From Phenylobacterium sp. Root1290 (lineage in GTDB: Bacteria; Pseudomonadota; Alphaproteobacteria; Caulobacterales; Caulobacteraceae), in the NCBI RefSeq assembly GCF_001425305.1, contig NZ_LMEE01000003.1:697222-761221 (forward strand): 64,000 nucleotides of DNA, in the 5' to 3' direction. The notes beneath the pieces were generated by a model, which was not told where the DNA came from, ran no database searches, and saw nothing but the letters and a program-made list of their open reading frames with translations. This document shows, piece by piece, positions 18,329 to 26,811 of this stretch; within the stretch, counting starts at the first letter, position 1, and the number at the start of each line of letters is the position of its first letter. The translations under genes and the position numbers were made by a program.

Positions 18329-19549
18329 ATGGCCTTGCCGGCATCACCAACCGTCGAACGCGTGCTCCGCGGTCAGCTTTGCACAGGATGCGGGCTTTGC
18401 GCGGCCGTGTCGGATGGTGCGATCGGCATGAGCATGACGCCGCCGGGCTACAGCCGCCCTGTCCAGACCGCTCCGATCACCGAGGCTGCCGAGGCCGCCA
18501 TAGCCCAGTCCTGTCCGGGCGCGGTCGCCGCCGCCTGGGACCGGACGGCGCAGTTGCATCCCTACTGGGGCCCGTGGCGCAGCATCTGGACAGGCTTCGC
18601 CACCGACGAGGAGGTGCGCTTCGAGGGCTCTTCGGGCGGCGCGCTGTCGGCGATCCTCATTCATGCCCTGAGCACTGGCTTCATCGACCGCGTCTTTCAC
18701 ATCAAGGCCGATCCCGACAATCCGACCGCCAACATCACGGTCTGTTCGAGGACGCCCGCGGAAATCCTGGCGGGGGCGGGATCGCGCTACACCGCCTCTT
18801 CGCCGCTGAGCCAGATCGACGAGGCGCTGGCGCTTGGCGGGCGCATGGCGTTCGTCGGCAAGCCTTGCGACGTCTCGGCTCTGCGCCGGCTGGCGCTGCG
18901 CGACGAACGGGTCGACCGGCACGTGCCGCTGATGCTGTCGTTCTTCTGCGGCGGCATGCCGAGCCACGATGGCGTCCGCAGAATACTCAAGGCGATGGAC
19001 GTCCCGTTCGAGGACGTGGCCGCGTTCCGGTTCCGCGGCCAGGGCTGGCCCGGGACGGCGGCGGCGACCACCCGCGACGGCGCCGTGGCCAAGATGTCCT
19101 ACGCCGAGAGCTGGGGCGGCCACCTGTCGAAGGAGGTCCAGTTCCGCTGCAAGATTTGTTCGGACGCCGTGGGCGGAGCGGCTGACATCGCCTGCGCCGA
19201 CGCGTGGTACGGCGGCGAGAGCGGTTATCCGAGTTTCGACGAGCAGGACGGGCGAAGCCTGATCGTCGCCCGATCCGAGGCCGGCGTGCAAATCCTGGAG
19301 GCCGCCGCCGCGGCCGGGGCGCTCAGCATCGAGCCGCTGGACGTGGGGGAGATCGACCTGATGCAGCCGTCGCAGGCGCGGCGCAAGCGGCTGGTCAAGG
19401 CCCGGCTCGGGGCGCTCACCGCCACCCTGCAGCCGAAGCCTGACTTGCGCGGCACGGAAGTTGCGAGCGCTGCGCGGCGTGCAGCGTCAGCAGAGGCTGC
19501 GCGCAACCTTATTGGCACAATACGGCGCGTACTTCTCGGGAAGCGCTAG
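18329..19549 (+). CDS. FrhB/FdhB-type iron-sulfur protein
   Basis: A 406-residue protein of the coenzyme F420 hydrogenase/dehydrogenase beta-subunit family. The N-terminal ferredoxin-like CTGCGLC has Cys18, Cys21 and Cys24; further cysteines at 274, 277 and 289 (CKIC, IACADAW) are typical of the C-terminal domain, which binds flavin and Fe-S in characterised members. ATG 18329 follows TAGGGA by about 6 bases. Members often sit beside polysaccharide pyruvyltransferases in EPS loci, as here (gene at 25537), but their reaction in sugar chemistry is not established; use of F420 should not be assumed. Confidence 0.86.
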   Translation: MALPASPTVERVLRGQLCTGCGLCAAVSDGAIGMSMTPPGYSRPVQTAPITEAAEAAIAQSCPGAVAAAWDRTAQLHPYWGPWRSIWTGFATDEEVRFEGSSGGALSAILIHALSTGFIDRVFHIKADPDNPTANITVCSRTPAEILAGAGSRYTASSPLSQIDEALALGGRMAFVGKPCDVSALRRLALRDERVDRHVPLMLSFFCGGMPSHDGVRRILKAMDVPFEDVAAFRFRGQGWPGTAAATTRDGAVAKMSYAESWGGHLSKEVQFRCKICSDAVGGAADIACADAWYGGESGYPSFDEQDGRSLIVARSEAGVQILEAAAAAGALSIEPLDVGEIDLMQPSQARRKRLVKARLGALTATLQPKPDLRGTEVASAARRAASAEAARNLIGTIRRVLLGKR

Positions 19550-19666
19550 TTAACCGCTCTGTTCATGAGCAGATTGTTCACAAACTAAAGCCTACTTTGT
19601 TAGTGCACGCGCAAATCGCGGGCGCTATCTCTCTGAAGGCTTTCGCCGATCAGAAAGCGTTACGAA

Positions 19667-20869
19667 ATGGGGGGCATGCGCATGCAATACGGGAAGTTCG
19701 TCTTTAGTACGCTGCTGGGCGTCACGGCGCTTTCGACGCCGGCGCTGGCGCAGGATACGCGTAGCGTGAATTTCGGAGTGCAGGCGACCGTGCTGCATGA
19801 CTCCAATGTCGCGCGTTCGGACGAGGCCACCGCTGCGTTGCGCGGCGTCACCCGCGAAGACACGATTTTCAGCCCGGCGGTGACCGCGGACGTTCTGCTG
19901 CCGGTGAGCCGTCAGTCGATCTTCCTGCGTGGCAGCGTCGGCTACGATTTTCACGATAACAACACCAATCTCGACAGCGAGAACCTGGATCTGTCCGGCG
20001 GGATGAACCTGCGGTTCGGCCCCTGCGAGGGGCAGGTCGCCATCCAGGCCTATCATGGCCAGGCCAACCTCCAGACGGTGACGCTGACCGACTCCGAGAA
20101 CGCGATGGAAAGCACGCGTGTCGGGGCTGACTTCGGATGTTCGCGCGGCACTGGGCTCGGTCTGGCGGTCGGGGCTCACAAGAGCTGGAACAAGAACAGC
20201 AACGCCGTTGTGTTCCAGAATGATTCGGAAACCTGGGACGGGACGCTGGGCGTCACCTACGCCCGTCCCGCTTTGGGAACGCTGACGATCTTCGGCGGCT
20301 ATACCGACACGCAGTATCCGAACCGGATCCTGCCGACCTCGGCGAGCGGCTATGAGACCAAGTCGCTCGGCGTGTCATTCGAGCGTCGGATCAGCTCGCG
20401 GCTGCAGGGGATCATCACCTACGGCTATACGGTGGTGGAAACCGACACCAACATCGCCAACAGCGATTTCGAAGGCTCGACCTACCGCCTCGACCTGATC
20501 TATCGGCCGACCACCCGCCTGCGGACCGAATTCTCCGCCGGCCGCGAAGTGCAGCCGGCCAGCAGCCTTGGCGGCCTCTACAGCCTCAACACGACCGTCC
20601 GCCTGACCGGCGGATATGACTTTGGCTCGCGAATTGCATTGTCGGCTGGCGCTGAGTTTGCGCAAACCGAAACCGACGGCGCGTTCGCCGCCATCGCGCC
20701 GGTTCTGTCGGACTCAGACAGCTACGCCGTATTTGGGGCTCTTTCGTTCCTGCAAAGTGATCGGATCACTTGGACCCTGAGCACGCGCTACGAAGATCGG
20801 GACGCCAACGCCCCGCAATATACTTACACTCGGACAGTCGTCGCGCTGGCGGCGTCTGTGGGATTCTGA
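19667..20869 (+). CDS. Outer-membrane beta-barrel protein of EPS export block
   Basis: A 400-residue protein with a signal peptide ending near ALAQ (residue 29) and alternating hydrophobic/polar strands ending in a C-terminal phenylalanine (AASVGF), the mark of outer-membrane barrels. It resembles the putative beta-barrel porin 2 group found at the head of exosortase-linked EPS export clusters. ATG 19682 is an alternative start with GGGGGG 7 bases upstream. It is followed after 18 bases by the Wza-like gene and probably heads an operon running to 25389. Possible roles are an EPS outer-membrane conduit or accessory. Confidence 0.8.
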   Translation: MGGMRMQYGKFVFSTLLGVTALSTPALAQDTRSVNFGVQATVLHDSNVARSDEATAALRGVTREDTIFSPAVTADVLLPVSRQSIFLRGSVGYDFHDNNTNLDSENLDLSGGMNLRFGPCEGQVAIQAYHGQANLQTVTLTDSENAMESTRVGADFGCSRGTGLGLAVGAHKSWNKNSNAVVFQNDSETWDGTLGVTYARPALGTLTIFGGYTDTQYPNRILPTSASGYETKSLGVSFERRISSRLQGIITYGYTVVETDTNIANSDFEGSTYRLDLIYRPTTRLRTEFSAGREVQPASSLGGLYSLNTTVRLTGGYDFGSRIALSAGAEFAQTETDGAFAAIAPVLSDSDSYAVFGALSFLQSDRITWTLSTRYEDRDANAPQYTYTRTVVALAASVGF

Positions 20870-20887
20870 TCGGACTGAGGCCTGACC

Positions 20888-21724
20888 ATGCGTAATAGCC
20901 CGCTCAAAATGCTTGTGACGATCAGCGTCGGCCTCGCCGTGCCGCTGAGCGTCCACGCGCAGCCGGTTGCGCCGGCTGTCGCTCCGCCGGCTGTCGCCGC
21001 CCCGGATGCGCAGCCTGCGCCGTCGCCGGACTACATCCTCGGCGCCGATGACGTCGTCGATGTCGAGGTCCTTGGTCGGGCCGACTTCAAGACGCGGGCC
21101 CGGATCGGCGCCGACGGCACCATCCAACTGCCGCTGATCGGCCGCGTCGCTGCGGGCGACCGCACGGCGCGGGCGCTGGGCGAGCAGGTGCGCGCGGCGC
21201 TCCAGGCGGGCGGCTTCTTCGCCAGCCCGATCGTGAACGTCGAAGTGGTCTCCTATTCGAGCCGCTACGTGACCGTGCTGGGCGCGGTCACGTCGCCGGG
21301 CCTCGTGACCGTCAACCGGTCGTATCGGCTCTCGGAAATCCTGGCGCGGGTCGGCGGGGTCAACGCCGCCGGCGCCGACTACGTGGTTCTGCGTCCGGCC
21401 GACGGCGGCCCTGAGCGGCGCCTGCTGATCAAGGATCTGGCCATGGGCGACGCGTCCCAGGACCCGGTCGTGGCGCCGGGCGACAAGATCTTCGCGCCGC
21501 AAGCCGAGCTCTTCTACATCAGCGGCCAGGTCAACTCGCCGGGATCCTATCCGGTCGCCACCGGCCTGACCTATCGCCTGGCGATCGCCAAGGCCGGCGG
21601 TCTTGGCGCGGCCGGCTCGGAGCGCCGCCTGCAGGTCACTCGCGGCGGCACGAAATTGAAGGTCAATCTCGACGACAAGGTCGAGCCCGGCGACGTCATC
21701 GTCATCGGCGAGCGCTTGTTCTAA
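20888..21724 (+). CDS. Wza-like polysaccharide export protein
   Basis: A 278-residue periplasmic/outer-membrane protein. A signal peptide precedes SVHAQ, and no lipobox cysteine is visible, unlike classical Wza. After a Pro/Ala linker, the poly_export domain begins at YILGADDVVDVEVLG (about 50), followed by two SLBB-type domains (about 120-190 and 205-270). It is shorter than E. coli Wza, lacking the C-terminal amphipathic helix that lines the outer-membrane pore, so the barrel protein upstream may supply the outer-membrane channel. Same operon as the Wzc- and CpsD-like genes. Confidence 0.9.
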   Translation: MRNSPLKMLVTISVGLAVPLSVHAQPVAPAVAPPAVAAPDAQPAPSPDYILGADDVVDVEVLGRADFKTRARIGADGTIQLPLIGRVAAGDRTARALGEQVRAALQAGGFFASPIVNVEVVSYSSRYVTVLGAVTSPGLVTVNRSYRLSEILARVGGVNAAGADYVVLRPADGGPERRLLIKDLAMGDASQDPVVAPGDKIFAPQAELFYISGQVNSPGSYPVATGLTYRLAIAKAGGLGAAGSERRLQVTRGGTKLKVNLDDKVEPGDVIVIGERLF

Positions 21725-21749
21725 GCGGCGTGGGGGCCGGAGGCAGACA

Positions 21750-23090
21750 ATGAGCATTATCCAGTTCCTCAGGATCCTGTGGGCTCGGCGGTGGGTGACC
21801 GTCGCTGCGACCATCAGTTGCGTCCTGGGCGCCTTCATCGTCACGATGATCGTGCCGCCGCGCTACTCGGCCTACTCCCGCGTCATGATGGACCTGGTGA
21901 AGCCCGACCCGCTGACCGGTCAGGTCACCGGCGCCGGTTTCGCCCGCGCCTACACCAAGACCCAGATCGAGCTGATCAAGGACTACCGGGTCGCCGGCCA
22001 AGTGGTCGAGGACCTCGGCTGGCTCAACGATCCGAACATGATCACCCAGTACGACATGCGCAGCCCGGGCGATGACCGCGACCTCCGCCGCTGGGCCGCC
22101 CAGCGCGTGATCGACGGCACCGGCGTGTCGATGATCGAGGGCAGCAACATCCTCGAGATCAGCTACACCTCGAACTCGCCGGAGGCCGCGCGCACCGTCG
22201 CCGACGCGCTCCGCAAGTCCTACATCGACACCAGCCTGGCCTTCCGCCGCGAGTCCGCTCGCCGGACCGCCGAGTGGTATTCGGCTCAGACCGAAAAGGC
22301 CAAGGCGGTGCTGGTCACCGCCGAGGCCGCCAAGACCGCCTACGAAAAGCAGACCGGCATCGTCCTTCAGGACGGCGAAATCGACGTCGAGAGCGCCAAG
22401 CTGAGCGCGCTGGCCCAGGCCTCCGCTGCTGCGGCCGCGCCGGTCATCGCCGGCCCCTCGGCCTCGTCGCTGCAACTCGCCCAGATCGACGCCTCGATCG
22501 CGCAGGCTTCCCGCACCCTGGGTCCGAACCACCCCGACCTGCTGGCCATGCGTCAGCAGCGCGCGGTGATGGCCGGCCAGGTCGCGCAGGAACGCAGCGC
22601 GATGGGCGCGATGGCAGGAGCCACCTCGGTGAGCTCGGGCGCCCTTGAGCGGCAGAAGAACAAGGTGATCGGCCAGCGCGATCAGGTCGAGCGCCTGCGC
22701 CAACTCCAGGCCGAGGTGAACCTGCGTCGCGTCCAGTTCGAGAAGGCCGCCGCGCGCACCGCCGAACTGCGTCAGGAAGCCGAAATCGGCGAGACCAACC
22801 TGGTTCCGCTCGGCAGCGCCGTGACCCCGCAGAACCCCAGCTTCCCCAATATGCCGCTGATCATGTTCGGCGCGCTTGGCTTCGGCCTGGGCTTTGGCAT
22901 TCTGGCCTCGCTGCTGATCGAGCTCTTCGGGCGCCGCGTCCGCGGCGCCGAGGATGTCACCTCCGTCATCGACGCGCCGCTGCTGGCGGTCATCGCCGGG
23001 CCGCGCAAGCCGCCTAGCTTCCTGGGCATCCAGCTTCCCTCGCGCCGCGCGGTTCAGGGACCTGGCCGTCGTAAATTCGCGAACGCATGA
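21750..23090 (+). CDS. Wzz/GumC-like chain-length and export protein
   Basis: A 446-residue inner-membrane polysaccharide co-polymerase. Transmembrane helices lie near residues 7-35 and 370-395, with a large periplasmic part rich in coiled coil (about 150-350) between. The C-terminus is short and cytosolic, with no kinase domain; the ATPase is encoded by the next gene, whose ATG overlaps this stop (ATGA). It probably controls chain length and bridges the polymerase to the Wza-like protein. Confidence 0.92.
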   Translation: MSIIQFLRILWARRWVTVAATISCVLGAFIVTMIVPPRYSAYSRVMMDLVKPDPLTGQVTGAGFARAYTKTQIELIKDYRVAGQVVEDLGWLNDPNMITQYDMRSPGDDRDLRRWAAQRVIDGTGVSMIEGSNILEISYTSNSPEAARTVADALRKSYIDTSLAFRRESARRTAEWYSAQTEKAKAVLVTAEAAKTAYEKQTGIVLQDGEIDVESAKLSALAQASAAAAAPVIAGPSASSLQLAQIDASIAQASRTLGPNHPDLLAMRQQRAVMAGQVAQERSAMGAMAGATSVSSGALERQKNKVIGQRDQVERLRQLQAEVNLRRVQFEKAAARTAELRQEAEIGETNLVPLGSAVTPQNPSFPNMPLIMFGALGFGLGFGILASLLIELFGRRVRGAEDVTSVIDAPLLAVIAGPRKPPSFLGIQLPSRRAVQGPGRRKFANA

Positions 23091-23818
23091 GCAAGGAAAC
23101 GCAAGTGCCTCGGACCAATGAAGCCGACCCCAACGGGGGCGCCTCGATCGCTGAGGCCGGTATCCGCAGGGGCGGAGAGTTGAGTTTCTCCTACTCCCCG
23201 TCGATCGTGACCCTCGCGGCGCCGCATGCCGAGCAGGCCGAAGCCATCCGCACGTTGCGCACGCACATCATGGCGCAGCACGTGGACGACGGTCGCCGCG
23301 GGCTCGCCATCTGCGGACCGAGCGCCGGCGTCGGCTGCTCGTTCACCGCCGTGAACCTGGCGGTCGCGCTCTCGCAGATCGGCGTCAATACGCTGCTGAT
23401 CGACGGCGACCTGCGCAAGCCGAGCGTCCAGGACCTGATCCGGCCCTCGCAGCCCGTGATCGGCCTGCGCCAGGCGCTGGGCGCCGAAGAGGCCGAGGAT
23501 GGGATCATCCAGACCTCGGTGCTGCCGAACCTCTCGGTGATGTTCTCGGGCGGCGTCGCCCCTGACGCCCAGGAGTTGCTGGCCAGCGACCGCTTCAAGG
23601 ATCTGGTCGACGAGCAACTGCGCGACTTCGACATGACGATCATCGACACCCCGGCCGCCAACAGCTGCGCCGATGCGCGCCGTATCAGCACCGTGGTCGG
23701 CTACAGCCTCATCGTCGTGCGGCGCAACCGCAGCTTTATCGGCGACATGCAGGCGCTCGCGGCGCAACTGAACGAAGATCGCGCGCGCATTGTCGGGACC
23801 GTGATGAACGAAGGCTGA
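23087..23818 (+). CDS. CpsD/CapB-like ATPase with altered Walker A
   Basis: A 243-residue cytosolic partner of the Wzc-like protein, of the MinD/BY-kinase fold. Walker A' is LLIDGDLRKP at 103-112 and Walker B is TIIDTPA near 185. The Walker A loop reads GPSAGVGCSF at 77-86: the catalytic lysine expected at 84 is cysteine. There is also no C-terminal tyrosine cluster (it ends VMNEG). It is therefore unlikely to be an active tyrosine autokinase, although related EPS proteins with degenerate loops are known. It overlaps the Wzc gene by four bases and is followed three bases later by the exosortase gene. Confidence 0.87.
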   Translation: MSKETQVPRTNEADPNGGASIAEAGIRRGGELSFSYSPSIVTLAAPHAEQAEAIRTLRTHIMAQHVDDGRRGLAICGPSAGVGCSFTAVNLAVALSQIGVNTLLIDGDLRKPSVQDLIRPSQPVIGLRQALGAEEAEDGIIQTSVLPNLSVMFSGGVAPDAQELLASDRFKDLVDEQLRDFDMTIIDTPAANSCADARRISTVVGYSLIVVRRNRSFIGDMQALAAQLNEDRARIVGTVMNEG

Positions 23819-23821
23819 TCG

Positions 23822-24697
23822 GTGGCGTCGACAGTCTCAGAAAATCTGCCGCGTTCCCGACCGGTGGTCACCAACGCATGGGTGATCGCCTTGGGCATGG
23901 CGCTGTTGTCGATTCCGACAATCGCCACCCTGGGAGAGCAGGTCTGGTCGAAGGAGGCTGGCGCCCACGGTCCGATTGTTCTGGCGACAGGCCTCTGGCT
24001 GCTCTGGCGTCAGCGCGACGAGATGGCCGCCGCCGCGTCGCCCGGCAGCGACTGGCTGACGATCCCGGCCATGATCGCATCCCTGGCGCTGTACGTCTTC
24101 GGTAGAGCCTATGACTTCATCAGCCTGGAGGTGATGGGCCTCTACGGTGTCGGGGTGGCGTTGATGTACGCCTGCTTCGGCCTGAAGGTCGTGATCACCC
24201 ACTGGTTTCCGCTGCTCTATCTGGGCTTCCTGGTGCCGCCGCCGGGCTGGTTCATGGACGGAATCACCGCGCCGCTGAAGCTGTTCGTCTCGTTCGCCGC
24301 GACCGAGGGCCTGCAGGCTGTCGGGATCCCGGTCTTCCGTGAGGGCGTGACGCTGCTGATCGGCCACTACCAGCTGCTCGTCGAGGACGCCTGTTCGGGC
24401 ATGAACTCGATCACTGGGTTGGTCGCCATCAGCCTGTTCTACATCTACCTGCTGAGGAACGCCTCCTGGCGCTACTCGCTGTTCCTGGTCGCGCTGGTTA
24501 TCCCGATCGCCATCGTGGCCAACATCATCCGCATCGTGACGCTGGTGCTGCTCACCTACTTCTTCGGGGACGCGGTGGCGCAGGGCTTCCTGCACATGGC
24601 CGCGGGCATTTTCCTGTTCGTGACCGCGCTGCTGCTGGTGTTCGCCGTCGACAACCTCATGTCGCGGCTGCTGAAGCCGAAGGGCGCAGCGGCATGA
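23822..24697 (+). CDS. Exosortase (XrtV-like)
   Basis: A 291-residue membrane protease/transpeptidase family protein with about eight helices. The catalytic triad is recognisable: Cys191 in EDACSGMNS, Arg237 in NIIRIV and His258 in FLHMAAG. Exosortases cleave C-terminal PEP-type sorting signals of exported proteins and are genetically tied to EPS production. Start is GTG 23822. It overlaps the EpsI gene by ATGA, matching the exosortase-EpsI pairs of Caulobacterales and sphingomonads (XrtV subgroup; subgroup assignment is from memory). No protein with a clear PEP-CTERM tail is encoded in the window. Confidence 0.9.
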   Translation: MASTVSENLPRSRPVVTNAWVIALGMALLSIPTIATLGEQVWSKEAGAHGPIVLATGLWLLWRQRDEMAAAASPGSDWLTIPAMIASLALYVFGRAYDFISLEVMGLYGVGVALMYACFGLKVVITHWFPLLYLGFLVPPPGWFMDGITAPLKLFVSFAATEGLQAVGIPVFREGVTLLIGHYQLLVEDACSGMNSITGLVAISLFYIYLLRNASWRYSLFLVALVIPIAIVANIIRIVTLVLLTYFFGDAVAQGFLHMAAGIFLFVTALLLVFAVDNLMSRLLKPKGAAA

Positions 24698-25389
24698 TCG
24701 GGCGTCGGCAGTTGCTGTTCCTGGGCGCCTGCGCCGGCGCGGCGGGGATGTCTTACGGCCTCAAACCGCGACGCCGGCTCAGCCTGGTGTCGTCGGGCGA
24801 CAAGATCGAGACGATCGTCCCGGTGCGCTTTGGCCAATGGTCCTCGGAAGAGAGCGACGGCCTGGTCCAGCCGAAGACCGAGGGCCTGGCGGCGACGCTC
24901 TACAGCGAGATGGTCGGCCGTATCTATCGCAACGCCGAAACCGGCGAGCAGGTGATGATGCTCATCGCCTACGGCGACACTCAGAGCGACCTGCTCCAAC
25001 TGCATCGGCCGGAGTCCTGCTATCCAGCGCTCGGCTTCGAACTGCAGTCGGTAAGCGCCGGCGAGATGCCGTTGCCCGGGGGCGCCGAACTGCCGGTCCG
25101 CAGGATCGTCGCCAAGGGCGCCGACCGGATCGAGTACGTCACCTATTGGACGCGGATGGGCGAGTACCTGCCCAAGAGCGCCGGCGACCAACGGTCGATC
25201 CGGCTCAAGACGGCGATGGAAGGCTATGTGCCTGATGGGGTGCTGGTGCGCTTCTCGGCGCTTGGCGCGGATCCGACCGCCGCGTTCGCGTTGATCGACA
25301 GTTTCGTGCCGGCCCTGCTGGCGGCCACCCCGGCCGCGCAACGCAACGCCCTTGTCGGCACGCAACTGGCGAAGGCGATCAGAACCTGA
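24694..25389 (+). CDS. EpsI-family exosortase-associated protein
   Basis: A 231-residue protein with an N-terminal twin-Arg/hydrophobic anchor (RRQLLFLGACAGAAG) and a periplasmic domain of the EpsI (DUF3485) family, including the LHRPESCYPALGFEL stretch with its conserved cysteine near residue 109 and RIEYVTYWTRMGEY. The family accompanies exosortases in EPS loci; its biochemical role is unclear. It overlaps the exosortase stop by four bases and ends the export operon. Confidence 0.87.
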   Translation: MIGRRQLLFLGACAGAAGMSYGLKPRRRLSLVSSGDKIETIVPVRFGQWSSEESDGLVQPKTEGLAATLYSEMVGRIYRNAETGEQVMMLIAYGDTQSDLLQLHRPESCYPALGFELQSVSAGEMPLPGGAELPVRRIVAKGADRIEYVTYWTRMGEYLPKSAGDQRSIRLKTAMEGYVPDGVLVRFSALGADPTAAFALIDSFVPALLAATPAAQRNALVGTQLAKAIRT

Positions 25390-25536
25390 GGCCTGCGCCG
25401 GCCGCTCGCGCCGGATGCAGGACACTTGGGCGTAGGCGGGTGCGACCTAGGGATCGCGTCTGACAAGCTGAGTTTCCGCGCGGCTTTCGCCGCGCCGCGC
25501 CAAGCCTGGCGCTTCCGGAGTGTGTGGGAAGAATGA

Positions 25537-26712
25537 ATGGCGGCTAAGGCGATCAAAATCGGGCTCCTCTGGCACTCGCCAAACTCCGGCAATCTCGGGG
25601 TCGGCGCGCTCACGGTCGCCAACATGGCGATCGTGCGATCGGTGGCCGCGGAACTGGAGCTCGCTCCCCGCTTTACGATTATCGGCATGCGCGACGATGG
25701 CGCGGTCTATGTCTCGCCGGAGGACGCCGACGTGTTCGTGATGAACTCCCGGACACTCGTGGATCCGCGTGGAGCGTTCCGGGTGATCGGCGAACAGGAC
25801 TGCATTCTGGACATCGGGGCCGGCGACAGCTTCGCCGACATCTACGGCTTCCGGCGCTTCCTCTTCCTCTGGCTGACCAAGATGCAGGCCATTGCGCGCC
25901 GCGTTCCGCTGGTGCTCTCGCCGCAGACCATCGGTCCGTTCACGCGCTCGCCGTACCGCCAACTGGCGTCGATGGCCCTGAAGCGCGCCGACAGCATCCT
26001 GGCCCGCGACAAGACCTCTCTCGAGGCTCTTCGCGACCTGGCGCCCGGCGCGAATGGCAAGCTGTCGGTCGATGTCGCGTTCGCGCTGCCCTATGTCGAC
26101 CGTAGCGCCGAACGCGGCGGCGAGCGCTTGCGGGTCGGGGTCAATGTCTCGGGCCTGCTCTACAACGAAGCCGAGAGCGGCCGGAATCGGTTTGGGCTGA
26201 GCGTCGACTACGCCCAACTCATGCGTCGCTTCATCGCCCAACTGGACGCGCGGCCCGACGTCGAGGTGCATCTGCTGCCCCACGCCACAGCCGAGGCGTA
26301 CGCCTGGGACGACGATGGCCGGGTGAGCGACAAACTCGCGGCGGAGTTTCCACGCTCGGTCAGGGTGCCGAACTTCACAAATCCATCAGACGCCAAGTCG
26401 TATATCTCCAGCCTGGATTTCCTGGTGGCCGGCAGAATGCACGCGTGCATCGGTGCGTTCTCATCGGGCACGCCTGTAGTTCCGGTGGCCTATAGCCGAA
26501 AATTCAGCGGACTATTCGGGTTGCTGGCGTACAAATGGATGATTCCGACCTCAGGTTTCGATGTCGATATGGCGCTCAAGTATCTCGACGATTGTCTCGA
26601 GCGGCGGCAAGAATTGTCAGCCGATATCGCCAAGGGCATGCACGAAGTCGATGATTTGCTTGGCGTCTATAGGGCGGAGTTGCGCCGAACATTCGCATTG
26701 GTTGCAACCTGA
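25537..26712 (+). CDS. Polysaccharide pyruvyltransferase family protein
   Basis: A 391-residue member of the PS_pyruv_trans family (CsaB/WcaK-like, GT-B-like fold), which transfers pyruvate from phosphoenolpyruvate as a ketal to a sugar. Visible marks are the N-terminal GLLWHSPNSGNLGVGAL loop, the VLSPQTIGPF stretch and a late AGRMHACIGAFSSGTPVV segment characteristic of the family. ATG 25537 has GGAAGA upstream. It stands alone between the EpsI and flippase genes. Likely adds negative charge to the EPS; the presence of an FrhB-like gene nearby fits other EPS loci. Confidence 0.88.
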   Translation: MAAKAIKIGLLWHSPNSGNLGVGALTVANMAIVRSVAAELELAPRFTIIGMRDDGAVYVSPEDADVFVMNSRTLVDPRGAFRVIGEQDCILDIGAGDSFADIYGFRRFLFLWLTKMQAIARRVPLVLSPQTIGPFTRSPYRQLASMALKRADSILARDKTSLEALRDLAPGANGKLSVDVAFALPYVDRSAERGGERLRVGVNVSGLLYNEAESGRNRFGLSVDYAQLMRRFIAQLDARPDVEVHLLPHATAEAYAWDDDGRVSDKLAAEFPRSVRVPNFTNPSDAKSYISSLDFLVAGRMHACIGAFSSGTPVVPVAYSRKFSGLFGLLAYKWMIPTSGFDVDMALKYLDDCLERRQELSADIAKGMHEVDDLLGVYRAELRRTFALVAT

Positions 26713-26811
26713 GCGACCACTTCCACTAAACCGCCATGAAGTGCGGCGGATATTGAGTAAGTGATTCTAGCCGCCCGGCGGCTGTAGTGATCGCAGATTG
26801 AGGGCGCTGCC

